Part shown: piece after piece, positions 25,351 through 35,047 of the stretch | Layout: every line of letters starts with the position of its first letter | Position numbering within the stretch: position 1 is the stretch's first letter | Origin: Spirosoma profusum | GTDB lineage: Bacteria > Bacteroidota > Bacteroidia > Cytophagales > Spirosomataceae | Direction: 5' to 3' | Assembly: GCF_014699005.1 (NCBI RefSeq) | Contig: NZ_JACWZY010000006.1 | Location: 1 to 64,000 of the forward strand | Length of the DNA: 64,000 nucleotides | Made by a program: the position numbers and the translations under genes | The notes under the pieces: model-generated | Databases searched by the model: none | The model's input: the letters and a program-made list of their open reading frames with translations, nothing else | What the model was told of the DNA's origin: nothing

Positions 25351-25433
25351 AAACGTAGCAACTCATTCCAACGCTTTGCCACGAATGGGTGTCTAGTAGC
25401 GTAGTAGTTTTATTGTTCACTAAGTTTATTTTC

Positions 25434-26351
25434 ATGCGTACACTTCCTCTTTACATTGTCGGTGCCTTGTTGCTGGGCGGATTAGCTTCGTGCCAACCCG
25501 CAAGTGTCGATGCCACTGATGACACAGCTGCTGTATTCGAATCAAATAAGATTGACATCGAAAATTACCGAGTCAGTAAAGGAATTTCTGGTACAGCATT
25601 ATCTTCAGGTCTGTACTATGCAATTACAAAAGCCGGTTCATCTTCTGTAACCCCTGCATACGGGCAGGAAATCGAATTTAATTACAAGCTTTACGCCCTG
25701 ACCAGAAGCGCGAGTAATTCAGCGGTAGTGACGGATAAAGTAGTCGACTCCGCTTATGCGACGACACCCGCGTATTTCCCGTTCTTCGCCAGCTCACTAA
25801 AACCGGGCCTGGAAGAAGGTATTTTGCGAATGCACGAGGGCGAACAGGCTGTACTCCTTATGCCGTCTATTCTGGCATTTGGTAGCACCGCAAGTGCTGA
25901 TATTGCGGCCAACTCGCCGGTCCGGTTCGATATAACGTTACGTCGATCCCGCACAGAGGACCAGCAGATCAATGAGTACATTGCGGCTAATAAGTGGACA
26001 GTAACCGAAACAACGGCTAATGGCGTGCGCATCATTAAAACTGTAGACAAGCAAACTGGTCCTTTTCCTGAGGCTGGTAAGACAATGACGCTCAAATATG
26101 CCGGTAAGCTCCTGCGCGCCACTACTGGATTTGCGGGTGGTACAGGTACCGATACCAAAACGGTGGGCCAGTCGAAATACGTACCGGGTTTTGAAGAAGG
26201 TCTGTCGAGATTGCGGGTTGGCGAAAAAGCCACTATTATTTTTCCATCTTCGCAGGGATACGGGTCAGCAGGAGCCGGACAGAATGGAGTGTACGTAATA
26301 CCGCCCTACTCGCCCCTTCAATTTGATCTGGAAGTAGTTTCGGTGCAATAA
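25434..26351 (+). CDS. FKBP-type peptidyl-prolyl isomerase lipoprotein, two domains
   Basis: The protein has 305 residues from the preferred ATG; an upstream GTG at 25389 would add 15 residues ahead of the signal peptide and is rejected. The lipobox GGLASC is near residue 20. Two FKBP-like domains follow, at about 55-175 (GQEIEFNYKLYAL, GLEEGILRMHEGEQAVLLMP) and 185-305 (GKTMTLKYAGKLL, GFEEGLSRLRVGEKATIIFP, SPLQFDLEVVSV). It should catalyse proline isomerisation or act as a chaperone in the periplasm. The first domain lacks several typical active-site aromatics, so it may be structural. It ends at a strong terminator. Confidence 0.9.
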   Translation: MRTLPLYIVGALLLGGLASCQPASVDATDDTAAVFESNKIDIENYRVSKGISGTALSSGLYYAITKAGSSSVTPAYGQEIEFNYKLYALTRSASNSAVVTDKVVDSAYATTPAYFPFFASSLKPGLEEGILRMHEGEQAVLLMPSILAFGSTASADIAANSPVRFDITLRRSRTEDQQINEYIAANKWTVTETTANGVRIIKTVDKQTGPFPEAGKTMTLKYAGKLLRATTGFAGGTGTDTKTVGQSKYVPGFEEGLSRLRVGEKATIIFPSSQGYGSAGAGQNGVYVIPPYSPLQFDLEVVSVQ

Positions 26352-26382
26352 TCGATACGTTGTAGCGTACTTATAATACCCT

Positions 26383-26419
26383 AAAAAATCGGCCTGTAGC
26401 GTTTATAGGCCGATTTTTT
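26383..26419. terminator. Bidirectional terminator between convergent genes
   Basis: AAAAAATCGGCCT at 26383-26395 pairs perfectly with AGGCCGATTTTTT at 26407-26419 around an 11-nt loop, between the FKBP gene and the leftward ABC-M1 gene. Confidence 0.9.
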
Positions 26420-26437
26420 ATTCTGCTACGTCTCCTT

Positions 26438-29400
26438 TCAATTCACCTGCCTGGTGTTATCGTCTGGGTCCAGGTCAAAAAGCAGGTAATTAGGATCGAT
26501 GCCAGCCCGGTTGGGCTTTTCTGCTACGTTCACTGTAATCGTCTGACTGCCAGATTGAATGCGATGTTTTTGCAGGTGAAGTGGTTTACTGGAGTCGTTC
26601 GGAGCGAAAATGCCAATTTCTATCCAGTCATTCATTGGCAATGATTTTTCGGTGCCTGAACCGTTAACGATCACTTTCCTGGCGTCCAGTTTTAGTGTGA
26701 CCTGCCATGAGTTTTTATCAAGCTGTTGCGTAGTTACCTCTTCTGTTTTGAGTTGCCAATAGGTATTTTTCTCGAAATAGTCTTTCAATAAATTATGGAG
26801 GGAGTCAGGAGTAACCGCCTTAAGCTCCTGATAAAGGTTGAGCGAAGTAGGCAAAGGCGGCTGACCAGAACCATGTTTGGCGAGCAATTGCCGGAGTGCA
26901 TCATTCACGCGCTCTTTGCCGATGTATCGGGTCAGGGCATACAAGGCGAGGGGGCCTTTTCGATAACCAAGGAACGAATTGTTAGCTAGAAGCAATGGAG
27001 GAGAAGCACGTTCGCGGGGCACCTCATACGAGTCGCGCCACAAGCTGCGGAGCTTTTGCACCTGCTCATCGCCGTAGTTTTCTTCCAGTACGTTGAGCCC
27101 GGAGTAATTGGCCAGTGTCTCAGCCAATAAAATCTCTCCCTGAACAGGCGCAGGGGTGAGTTGAGCCGCTCCCCACCATTGATGCGATACCTCATGCGCC
27201 ATCCCGAAATAAACAATATCAAGCGCGTTGGGGTGAGCCTTGAAATTCGATAAGGTGAAATTTTCGCCATAATCGATGGTAGTTGGCTCCGCGTTTAGGG
27301 CGCCAGCACCGGAACGTTCAACAATGGTGAGATGATTGTATGGATATGGTCCAAACTTCGTCGTGTAGTACTTAAGCGAAGCCAGTATGCTACGTTCGAC
27401 GCGGTCAATATTCTCTGTATGAGACGAATGATGGTAAATTTTAATAGCTATACCCCGCTTCGGACTTGCTGAAGAATCAACCCAGGTACGTTCACGCACT
27501 ACGTAGTCGGCCGAAAAAAAGGAGTACGTGTTTCGGGTGGGAGCACTGGTTGCGTACTGGAAATAGTTACGCCCATCTTTCGTCCATTTTTTTAGAAGCG
27601 CCCCCGGTGCAACCGCTGTTTGATCCTGCTCTGTACCTATAATGGCCTCGAAATTAACTAGTTCCTGACCATCTAAAATCGCTTTGGATGCTGTATTAAA
27701 GGGCGACGGAATGATACGTGGTGAAAGACCGTATTTTTTCCGTTGGATCATAGGTCTGAGTTCGAGGCTTGGCTGGTAGCCAATTTCCGGCATCCAATCA
27801 TGATTGACGAAATACGTACCATTTGGAATGACAGACGTAGCAACGCCTTTATTGCGGAAGCCTTTTGCATGATAATGCACCTCAAAATTGAGCTGTAATG
27901 AATCGCCCGGCTGGAGCGGTTTTGCCAGCTTATAGATGTGGTAGCTAAGTTCATTGTCTGCCAAAACACGACTGGTCGGTCGATCAAACGTTACTGCTCC
28001 TGTTTCGACTCCCAATTTGGTAGTCAGATGGATAGAGTCGATTGATACGTTACTGTGGTTAACCAGTTTGTAGGTGCTACGTAGGTCGGCTTTCCGTTGC
28101 GATGGATAAAGTTCAACGGAAAGCCTGGTTTCGGTTAGGCGAGGTTGCGGGATGTCGTTGTATTTTTTGTAATTCTGCTCATAATGAGCGTAGTGTTCTG
28201 CTACGTCCGATGCCGCGTTGTAGTTGTTTACTACGTTGGTATTATAAAAAATGTAAGCACCCGATAGCAACGTAACGCCTGTGGCTACTCCCGTTGTGAT
28301 TGCCGTTTGCCGGGTAAAACGATGACATAGTAGCCCAACTCGCCTACCGAACCCTTCCAACATGCTACGTACCCAGAGCAGCCTTGCGACTACGGCCAAC
28401 AGCAGCGCCCAACCCGCCCAATATAGCTTGAACCACAGCCAGGGCACTACGTTAGGCGCAAAGCCGCGCATATCCGTATAAGACCAGCCCGGATCACCAG
28501 CGTAGATAAACAGATTATGTTCGATGCCAATTCTGGACGCGAAAGCTATTGACACATAAACAATTAGCACAACCAGATGACCCAGGTATTTTTGATTGAC
28601 CACTACGTGCACGGCCAGCGCCAGCAAGGCAAAAAGGAGATAGTCTGTTAATTGAAAACCGAAGAGCGCTTTCAGGTATACGTCGAACTCGAAATGAGTA
28701 TACCCTTCGTATAACTGAGTGAACATCCCGGCCATCAGTAAAAAAAACAGCCAGATCAGAATGATCAGGCCAAGCCCCAAAAATTTACCCAGAAAATGCG
28801 CCCATTCCGATACCGGGAACGTATCAGAAATCCGGTTCACCCTGGCTTCTCGTGCACGCCATACCAACTCCCCGGCATAAAAGACGATGAGCATTGGGAT
28901 GATGGTTAATGCATTTCCGACATCGCTGAGCGAGGCTGTTAACACGCTGAGCATATTCGCCGTTGTGGGAATCTGAGGAACTCCCAATAGTCTAAGATTT
29001 CCCTGCGCGAATAAAACCCGTTGCAGCGCAAAGAATGCCATAACTGTGAGCCCGAACCTGCTTTTCGCGATCATGCGGAAAGACGATCCTGCGATGGTAC
29101 GTATCTGAGCTACATAGGTTGCACAACCGAAGTCGAGATTAATCTGCGGAACTGTAATCGTTGTTCGCCCGGCAAGTCCGGGTTCTGAAATTGCCGTTTT
29201 GTGGGTACGGCGTCTGCGTTTGATACGGCTCCAAAAAGTGCTTTCGACGGGATGACTGAATCGAAACCGGGAATAAGTATAGACAAGCAATCCCAGCGCA
29301 ACCCCAAACCACAAAAGGCGATTCCAGAGAAATAGACCTTCTAACCCAAGCAGTCGGGTATTTTTCTCAACGGGCAACAACGATTCTATATCAGGTATGA

Positions 29401-30040
29401 GGTTGATTCCGGATAAATCAATCAGCCGCCACAAATCCCTATTTCCAGACGATTCGGCCACCGATAGCCCGATGATGTGGGAGATAATGGGAAAAACGAG
29501 GATACTACCGATGTAAGCACCGATAGCTCTACGTTCCTGAACCGCTACCGAAAACTGACAGGCAGTCACGACAAACGTATTCGTAAAGGCCAGGTAAAAG
29601 AAGGTAGTCAGATAGGCTTCTGGTTGAAATGGTCCAAGTGTTCCTTGCTGAATACCAAGTACATAAATGGATACTAAAAAAAAGACCGGAATGGTCAACT
29701 GGATCAGCGTATTGAGTACGAAAGCAGCTATGAACCTTCCGCCCAGGTAGTCAAGTTTGCTGATCGGTGCCGCGTACATAAGCGGATGAAGCCCCGTCTG
29801 AAAATCCCGTGAAGCTGAATTTCCGGCAATGGCCCCCGCCGACAGTAGCCATACTAATCCGGCAAAAACTGTTCCCGAGACGATAAAGAACGTAGCGTTT
29901 ACGTTCGCGCCATAATCAGCAGGGTTGACAATTTTCGTTAGCAGCAGAACAAACAAAGGAGGAATCGCTACATAGATCCAGGTCGAAAAATGACGTAGCT
30001 GGTAGCGGAGTTCGAATTGAAAAATCTCGCGGAATTTCAT
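26438..30040 (-). CDS. ABC-2 type permease fused to an M1 aminopeptidase domain
   Basis: The 1200-residue protein has an N-terminal ABC-2 permease part with two membrane sets (about residues 15-270 and 320-580). A further helix at about 590 leads into a periplasmic M1-type metallopeptidase at about 650-1180. The zinc site is HEVSH at 949-953, with Glu974 in LAETLANYSG; the spacing to that Glu is two residues longer than in classical HExxH-x18-E enzymes. This fusion is known in Bacteroidota but its substrate is not. It overlaps the ATPase gene by 4 bp (ATGA), so the pair forms one operon. A role in processing and exporting or importing peptides is the obvious reading. Confidence 0.92.
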   Translation of the reverse strand: MKFREIFQFELRYQLRHFSTWIYVAIPPLFVLLLTKIVNPADYGANVNATFFIVSGTVFAGLVWLLSAGAIAGNSASRDFQTGLHPLMYAAPISKLDYLGGRFIAAFVLNTLIQLTIPVFFLVSIYVLGIQQGTLGPFQPEAYLTTFFYLAFTNTFVVTACQFSVAVQERRAIGAYIGSILVFPIISHIIGLSVAESSGNRDLWRLIDLSGINLIPDIESLLPVEKNTRLLGLEGLFLWNRLLWFGVALGLLVYTYSRFRFSHPVESTFWSRIKRRRRTHKTAISEPGLAGRTTITVPQINLDFGCATYVAQIRTIAGSSFRMIAKSRFGLTVMAFFALQRVLFAQGNLRLLGVPQIPTTANMLSVLTASLSDVGNALTIIPMLIVFYAGELVWRAREARVNRISDTFPVSEWAHFLGKFLGLGLIILIWLFFLLMAGMFTQLYEGYTHFEFDVYLKALFGFQLTDYLLFALLALAVHVVVNQKYLGHLVVLIVYVSIAFASRIGIEHNLFIYAGDPGWSYTDMRGFAPNVVPWLWFKLYWAGWALLLAVVARLLWVRSMLEGFGRRVGLLCHRFTRQTAITTGVATGVTLLSGAYIFYNTNVVNNYNAASDVAEHYAHYEQNYKKYNDIPQPRLTETRLSVELYPSQRKADLRSTYKLVNHSNVSIDSIHLTTKLGVETGAVTFDRPTSRVLADNELSYHIYKLAKPLQPGDSLQLNFEVHYHAKGFRNKGVATSVIPNGTYFVNHDWMPEIGYQPSLELRPMIQRKKYGLSPRIIPSPFNTASKAILDGQELVNFEAIIGTEQDQTAVAPGALLKKWTKDGRNYFQYATSAPTRNTYSFFSADYVVRERTWVDSSASPKRGIAIKIYHHSSHTENIDRVERSILASLKYYTTKFGPYPYNHLTIVERSGAGALNAEPTTIDYGENFTLSNFKAHPNALDIVYFGMAHEVSHQWWGAAQLTPAPVQGEILLAETLANYSGLNVLEENYGDEQVQKLRSLWRDSYEVPRERASPPLLLANNSFLGYRKGPLALYALTRYIGKERVNDALRQLLAKHGSGQPPLPTSLNLYQELKAVTPDSLHNLLKDYFEKNTYWQLKTEEVTTQQLDKNSWQVTLKLDARKVIVNGSGTEKSLPMNDWIEIGIFAPNDSSKPLHLQKHRIQSGSQTITVNVAEKPNRAGIDPNYLLFDLDPDDNTRQVN

Positions 30041-30969
30041 GGCTGTACGTCTTTAGCCTGTCCGCTACGGCTATAGTGCCCAGACATGGCACTGAAATAA
30101 ACGTCTTCCAGATCTGGAATAGCTGTTTCGAATCGGTCGCCTGGCGACGTATTGCTATACACATGTACGAGCGTACGCCCCGATAAAAGTTTTGTGGAGA
30201 TGACCGCGTGTTGTTGCTCCAACTGCGGAAGTTCATCTTTCGCAATCATGCAGCGCCAGATTTTACCCCGAAGCTCATCCACAGCACGTAATGGTTCGGT
30301 TTCAAGCAGAATCTCGCCTTTGTTGATAATTGCCATTTTTGTACACAGCTCACTGACATCTTCGACAATGTGCGTGGAAAGGAGCACTACGCTGTTTTCG
30401 CCCAACTCACTGAGCAAATTCAGGAAACGAACCCGCTCGGCCGGGTCAAGTCCCGCTGTCGGTTCATCAACGATCAATAATCTGGGATTTCCCAGCAGTG
30501 CAACGGCCACACCAAAGCGTTGCCGCATGCCGCCCGAAAAACCACCGAGCTTTTGGTGACGAACATCCCACAGGTTCGTCTTACGGAGCAATGCTTCCAC
30601 AACCTCCCGGCGTGACTTACGTTCGGAGAAACCCTTGAGCACCGCAAAATGATCGAGCAGTTCTTCCGCCTTTGCTTTGGGATAGATCCCAAACTCCTGT
30701 GGCAGGTACCCAAGTGTCTGGCGTACTTCGTCTTTCTGGTTCACTATGTCAATTTCTCCAAGAAAAACACTCCCTTCGTCGGGCTCCTGCAACGTAGCAA
30801 GGATGCGCATCAGCGTGGACTTACCAGCTCCATTCGGACCGAGCAGACCATAAAGGCCATTTGGAATAGTAAGCGTCACATTTTTCAATGCGTGAACCGC
30901 GTCAGCAGACCGACCGCTGCGATAAGTCTTGGAAATATTCGTAATGGTAAGCGCCATTGACTCGTGCAT
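30037..30969 (-). CDS. ABC transporter ATP-binding protein
   Basis: The 310-residue ATPase has Walker A GPNGAGKST (44-52), Q loop Gln91, signature FSGGM (144-148), Walker B LLIVDEP (164-170) and switch His200. A C-terminal extension (about 225-310) has the shape found in ABC-2 ATPases. Met5 at 30957 is an alternative start. It powers the fused permease-peptidase encoded immediately downstream with a 4-bp overlap. Its promoter (30996-31027) carries a perfect palindrome over the -33 element, so the operon is probably controlled by a dimeric regulator not encoded nearby. Confidence 0.95.
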   Translation of the reverse strand: MHESMALTITNISKTYRSGRSADAVHALKNVTLTIPNGLYGLLGPNGAGKSTLMRILATLQEPDEGSVFLGEIDIVNQKDEVRQTLGYLPQEFGIYPKAKAEELLDHFAVLKGFSERKSRREVVEALLRKTNLWDVRHQKLGGFSGGMRQRFGVAVALLGNPRLLIVDEPTAGLDPAERVRFLNLLSELGENSVVLLSTHIVEDVSELCTKMAIINKGEILLETEPLRAVDELRGKIWRCMIAKDELPQLEQQHAVISTKLLSGRTLVHVYSNTSPGDRFETAIPDLEDVYFSAMSGHYSRSGQAKDVQP

Positions 30970-30995
30970 GATTTATAGTAAGATCATTGGAGAAG

Positions 30996-31027
30996 CAAAA
31001 CTATATAAAAGTACTTTGAATTTCAAA
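30996..31027 (-). promoter_or_regulatory. Promoter of the ABC-M1 operon
   Basis: On the minus strand TTTG (31024-31027) and TAGTTTTG (30996-31003) are spaced by 20 bp, an excellent match to the Bacteroidota consensus, 26 bp before the ATPase start. Confidence 0.75.
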
Positions 31028-31029
31028 GT
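31013..31029. promoter_or_regulatory. Operator-like palindrome over the -33 element
   Basis: ACTTTGAA-T-TTCAAAGT is a perfect 17-bp palindrome that contains the TTTG -33 element of the ABC operon promoter. A bound dimer would compete with RNA polymerase. The regulator is not identifiable from the window. Confidence 0.6.
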
Positions 31030-31206
31030 GACAGAGTAAAAACTATGCAAACACAATACGAAATGTGTATAACGGACTGAAACAATAGGCCTTTACATAG
31101 GGTTATCAATTTTGTCATTAGGAAACTTAGTAAAATTTTATTTTTAGTAATGACGGGATGGATTCTGTATTATTCTGATTTTTCATTTTCAAGCCTTTAT
31201 CTACCT

Positions 31207-34161
31207 ATGGAAATTCATTACAAACTAAATCGATTGATGTTGAGTGTTGCTCTGTGGGGGCTGACGCTCACGGCCGTTCTGGCTCAGGGAGTTCGGGGAC
31301 GTGTTACGGATGCTACTTCTAAAGGTGCTATACCGGGAGCAACGATTATTGCAGTGGGAACCAATTTAGGATCGACGGCTGATGCGAACGGGGATTATTC
31401 CATAAAACTCAATCCCGGCAATTATACACTTCGGGTAAGCTTTGTGGGGTATGAATCGGTGAGTGTTCCTGTTACCGTAGCCGCCGGAACTGACGTAACG
31501 GCTAATGCTGAATTGAAAGAATCAGCAGCAAGTTTGGGTGAGGTAGTGGTTATCGGCTCGCGGGCGCAAACCGCTCGTACGAACGTTCAGACGGCTGCTC
31601 CAGTGGACGTCATTTCTACTAAAGAACTGAAAGGGTTTTCTCAGGTCGACATTAGTCAGGTGCTCAACTACGTAGCGCCCTCGTTCAACTCGAACCGCCA
31701 GACCGTAACGGACGGCACCGACCACATTGACCCGGCTTCGCTACGTGGCCTGGGGCCTGATCAGGTGTTGGTGCTGGTAAACGGCAAACGGCGGCATACG
31801 ACGGCACTCGTCAACATCAACGGTTCTGTGGGACGTGGGGCAGTCGGTACCGACATGAATGTAATCCCGGTGGCTGCTGTCGAACGTATCGAAGTGCTAC
31901 GTGACGGGGCTGCTGCTCAATATGGTACCGATGCGATTGCCGGCGTAATTAACGTAGTGCTCAAGAAAAACTATACCGGTTTTTCGGCGTCGCTGACGGG
32001 CGGACAGAACATGACTACCATTAAGTACATGATTCCGAACAGTAACGGCGGACAGGATCAGAAAACCCAGAAAATAAACGATGGTAGCCTGATTCAGTTC
32101 GATTTTACGAAGGGTTTCCGGTTGGGGAAGGAGGGTCGTTTGTCGGTCAGTGGGCAGTATAATAACCACGATCGTACCAATCGAAGCGCCGATGATAATT
32201 CGCCAACGATTTACATGGGTACGGCGGGTGGTTTTCCGACTACGCCTACTGGTGAGGATGAAACAACATATCGTCGGAACCTGATTACGCAGGATCAGGC
32301 TATGATTCAGCAACGGGGCTACGACCGCCACAACATGATTCTGGGTAACTCCAATGCGCAGAATCTGGGCTTGTTCATTAACGGTGGGATTCCGACCAAC
32401 GCAAAATCAGAGTTCTATTTTTCGGGTGGTGTTACGTACCGTACCGGAACCGGTTATGGCAACTTCCGTACGCCAAACTCGCGCAATCAGCAGCCCGTTA
32501 GAACCGATGGCTCACTATATTACCCAGACGGATTTCTGCCCGGAATTCAGTCAAAAATTAACGACGTATCGGCCATTCTGGGTTACAAAACCATGCTTGG
32601 CCAGTGGAATTTGGACGTCAGCAACGTAATAGGCCAGAATATCTTTAAATTTTCAGTAGCAAATTCGGGGAATGCATCGTTGCCAGCCAGTGATAATCAG
32701 CAGACTTTGTTCGATGCTGGTCGACTTTCGTTTCTGCAAAATACGTTCAATCTGGACTTTAGCCGTCGATTTGTTAACGCCAGCAATGCGTCGCTTAACG
32801 TAGCGTATGGGGGCGAGGTTCGGTTCGAAAACTTTATGATTAAGGCAGGCGAACCTAACTCGTATTCTGGTGATCCGAACCGGCGTCTGGCACTGGCTCC
32901 TCCACAGTCGGGAACAGTAGTAGCGGCTCCGGGAGCGCAGGTATTTCCGGGATATCAGCCGTCGGATGAAATCAATAAATCGCGTGTCAGTGAGGCCGTT
33001 TACGTTGATCTGGAAGGCGAAAAGGGAATTCTGTTGGTGGGTGCCGCCGGTCGTTTCGAGAACTACAGTGACTTCGGTTCGACGATCAACGGAAAGTTGA
33101 CAGCGCGGGTACAGGTAACACCTGCTATAGCGCTACGTGGATCGGTCAGTACGGGATTCCGGGCGCCTTCGCTGCACCAGCGTTATTTCCAGAATACGAG
33201 TACGCAGTTTGTAAACGGCCTGCCATCCAATACGTTAACACTCAACAACGACAGCCCGATTGTGCGAAACGTGATTGGTGTAAATGCGCTTAAACCAGAA
33301 ACTTCGGTTAACCTGGCGGCTGGGATAACGGCCCGAGCTGGACGAGGCTTTACGTTAACAATTGATGCGTATCAGATCGATATTACGGATCGCATTGTGT
33401 ATTCAGGTTCGTTCACGCGGGCGCAATTGGGCTTCGGTACGAACGACTATCCGGGCGTGAACCTGGTTCGTTTCTTCGCGAACGCCATCAACACACGTAC
33501 GCAGGGCCTTGATATTGTGGCCTCAGAACGGTTCAAAGCCGGAACTGGTCAGTTAACGCTGACGGCAGCAGTGAACTTCAATAAAAATACGGTGAAGGCC
33601 ATCAATAGTACGCCGTTGATTGATGACCCGAAAAACAATCCGGCCGATGCCAATCCCAGCAACTGGTACCGCACGTCGCTGTTCGACCGTAATCAGATTT
33701 CGATAATTGAGGATTACCTGCCACGTAGCAAATGGAATCTGAGTGCTATGTACACTATTGGCAAGTTCGATATTTCGCTTCGAACGGTACGTTTCGGGGA
33801 AGTGAAATTCAAAACACCTACCGACCCAGATGCCAAAAAAGCCGACGGTACGTACTGGAACACGCAATTTAACCGCGATGAAACTGGTCATGCCTTTATC
33901 GATCAGACATTCAAGGCAGTCTGGATTACGGACCTGAGTGTAACGTATCGCGCTACAAAAGCCACTGGTGTTACATTAGGCGCCAACAATATTTTTGACA
34001 TTTACCCCGATCAAATTTACATTGATCCACGTAATGCTCTCGGCAGCACGAACTATTCATCGGCTCGTGACAATTCGAACCGGGGTCGCTTCCTGTATCA
34101 ACCCAATCAGGGTGGATTTAACGGTCGCTACGTATTTGGTCGTGTGAGTGTAAATTTCTAA
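31207..34161 (+). CDS. TonB-dependent receptor with carboxypeptidase-like N-terminal domain
   Basis: The protein has 984 residues from the Met at 31207, which starts a proper signal peptide (MLSVALWGLTLTAVLAQ); an upstream in-frame ATG at 31150 only adds 19 non-signal residues. A carboxypeptidase-regulatory-like domain (about 28-110, GRVTDATSKGAIPGATI) is followed by the plug (about 120-250, with GADQVLVLVNG-like GPDQVLVLVNGKRR and VERIEVLRDGAAAQYGTDAI) and a 22-strand barrel ending in VSVNF. It imports a ligand across the outer membrane using TonB energy. No SusD partner gene follows, so it is not a classical SusCD pair. The ligand is unknown. Its last codons form one arm of a long inverted repeat. 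Confidence 0.95.
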   Translation: MEIHYKLNRLMLSVALWGLTLTAVLAQGVRGRVTDATSKGAIPGATIIAVGTNLGSTADANGDYSIKLNPGNYTLRVSFVGYESVSVPVTVAAGTDVTANAELKESAASLGEVVVIGSRAQTARTNVQTAAPVDVISTKELKGFSQVDISQVLNYVAPSFNSNRQTVTDGTDHIDPASLRGLGPDQVLVLVNGKRRHTTALVNINGSVGRGAVGTDMNVIPVAAVERIEVLRDGAAAQYGTDAIAGVINVVLKKNYTGFSASLTGGQNMTTIKYMIPNSNGGQDQKTQKINDGSLIQFDFTKGFRLGKEGRLSVSGQYNNHDRTNRSADDNSPTIYMGTAGGFPTTPTGEDETTYRRNLITQDQAMIQQRGYDRHNMILGNSNAQNLGLFINGGIPTNAKSEFYFSGGVTYRTGTGYGNFRTPNSRNQQPVRTDGSLYYPDGFLPGIQSKINDVSAILGYKTMLGQWNLDVSNVIGQNIFKFSVANSGNASLPASDNQQTLFDAGRLSFLQNTFNLDFSRRFVNASNASLNVAYGGEVRFENFMIKAGEPNSYSGDPNRRLALAPPQSGTVVAAPGAQVFPGYQPSDEINKSRVSEAVYVDLEGEKGILLVGAAGRFENYSDFGSTINGKLTARVQVTPAIALRGSVSTGFRAPSLHQRYFQNTSTQFVNGLPSNTLTLNNDSPIVRNVIGVNALKPETSVNLAAGITARAGRGFTLTIDAYQIDITDRIVYSGSFTRAQLGFGTNDYPGVNLVRFFANAINTRTQGLDIVASERFKAGTGQLTLTAAVNFNKNTVKAINSTPLIDDPKNNPADANPSNWYRTSLFDRNQISIIEDYLPRSKWNLSAMYTIGKFDISLRTVRFGEVKFKTPTDPDAKKADGTYWNTQFNRDETGHAFIDQTFKAVWITDLSVTYRATKATGVTLGANNIFDIYPDQIYIDPRNALGSTNYSSARDNSNRGRFLYQPNQGGFNGRYVFGRVSVNF

Positions 34162-34215
34162 GTGATACGAAGCCCGGATGTCCTCGTCCGGGCTACGTAT
34201 CACTTAGAAATTTAC
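34150..34215. terminator. Long inverted repeat / bidirectional terminator over both stop codons
   Basis: Two 28-nt arms (34150-34177 and 34188-34215) are complementary except for one A-A mismatch, with a 10-nt loop. The left arm covers the last three codons and stop of the TonB receptor, and the right arm covers the stop of the leftward SDR gene. The inner part, AGCCCGG/CCGGGCT, resembles an ordinary terminator stem. Confidence 0.8.
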
Positions 34216-34991
34216 TTAGGCGCCATGCGAATAGCACCATCCAGCCGGATAACCTCTCCATTGAGCATTGGATTTTCAATAATGCTTTTAGCGAGCAGCG
34301 CATATTCAGCCGGGCGGCCTAAACGTGACGGAAATGGTACCTGTTGGCCTAGCGATAAGCGGGCTTCTTCCGGCAAACCAGCCATCAGAGGTGTTTCGAA
34401 TAAACCGGGTGCAATGGTCATGACCCGGATACCGGAACGTGACAGATCGCGGGCGATGGGTAGTGTCATACCGACAATTCCACCTTTAGACGCCGAATAA
34501 GCCGCCTGGCCAATCTGCCCGTCATAAGCCGCCACTGACGCCGTGTTGATAATTACGCCCCGTTCGCCTTCGCCGTTAGGTTCATTATGCTCCATCGCCA
34601 ATGCCGCTAGCCGAATTACATTGAACGTACCGATAAGATTAATGGCAATTACTTTCTGAAAAACCGCCAGGGAATGCGCGCCGTACACCCCATCGACCTT
34701 GCCAACCGTTTTTCGGGCTTCGGCCACTCCGGCACAGTTGACATTAATGTGTAATCCACCAAAGGTTTCAATGGCGAGATTTATGGCGGCCTGTACGTCG
34801 ATTTCGTCTGTTACGTTGGTTCGGTGGAAACGTACTGAATTCCCCAGTTCTTCGGCGAGGGCATTGCCACGTTCAACGTTTAAGTCAAGAATCACTACGT
34901 TCGCGCCGTTGGCCGTAAGCAGCCGCGTTGTTGCCTCACCAAGCCCGGAGGCTCCTCCGGTGACAAGGGCCGTTGCGTTTTTGAGTTGCAT
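34212..34991 (-). CDS. SDR-family NAD(P)-dependent dehydrogenase (3-hydroxyacyl-CoA type II-like)
   Basis: The 259-residue classical short-chain dehydrogenase has cofactor motif TGGASGLGE (11-19) and Asp36 at the end of beta 2, which suggests NAD preference. NCAG is at 85-88, and catalytic Ser152, Tyr165 and Lys169 are in YSASK. The overall pattern ([33 protein letters not shown]-terminal IRLDGAIRM) fits type II 3-hydroxyacyl-CoA dehydrogenases of fatty acid or branched amino acid breakdown. The exact substrate is uncertain. It is convergent with the TonB receptor and separated from the FAD oxidoreductase gene by REP copy 2. Confidence 0.92.
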   Translation of the reverse strand: MQLKNATALVTGGASGLGEATTRLLTANGANVVILDLNVERGNALAEELGNSVRFHRTNVTDEIDVQAAINLAIETFGGLHINVNCAGVAEARKTVGKVDGVYGAHSLAVFQKVIAINLIGTFNVIRLAALAMEHNEPNGEGERGVIINTASVAAYDGQIGQAAYSASKGGIVGMTLPIARDLSRSGIRVMTIAPGLFETPLMAGLPEEARLSLGQQVPFPSRLGRPAEYALLAKSIIENPMLNGEVIRLDGAIRMAPK

Positions 34992-35047
34992 GTGTAAAGG
35001 TTGTTTCGGAGCCTGGTTAAATTTCTGGCAATAGTCTCAAAACGAGC

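Noticed and set aside
25389-25433. GTG start for the FKBP lipoprotein
   Set aside because: The ATG at 25434 begins a standard lipoprotein signal peptide; the extra 15 residues are not signal-like.
31150-31206. Earlier start for the TonB receptor
   Set aside because: The added residues precede a complete signal peptide beginning at 31207 and would place it internally.
31207-34991. SusC/SusD-type polysaccharide utilisation locus
   Set aside because: The TonB receptor is followed by a convergent SDR gene; no SusD-like lipoprotein, glycoside hydrolase or regulator is adjacent.
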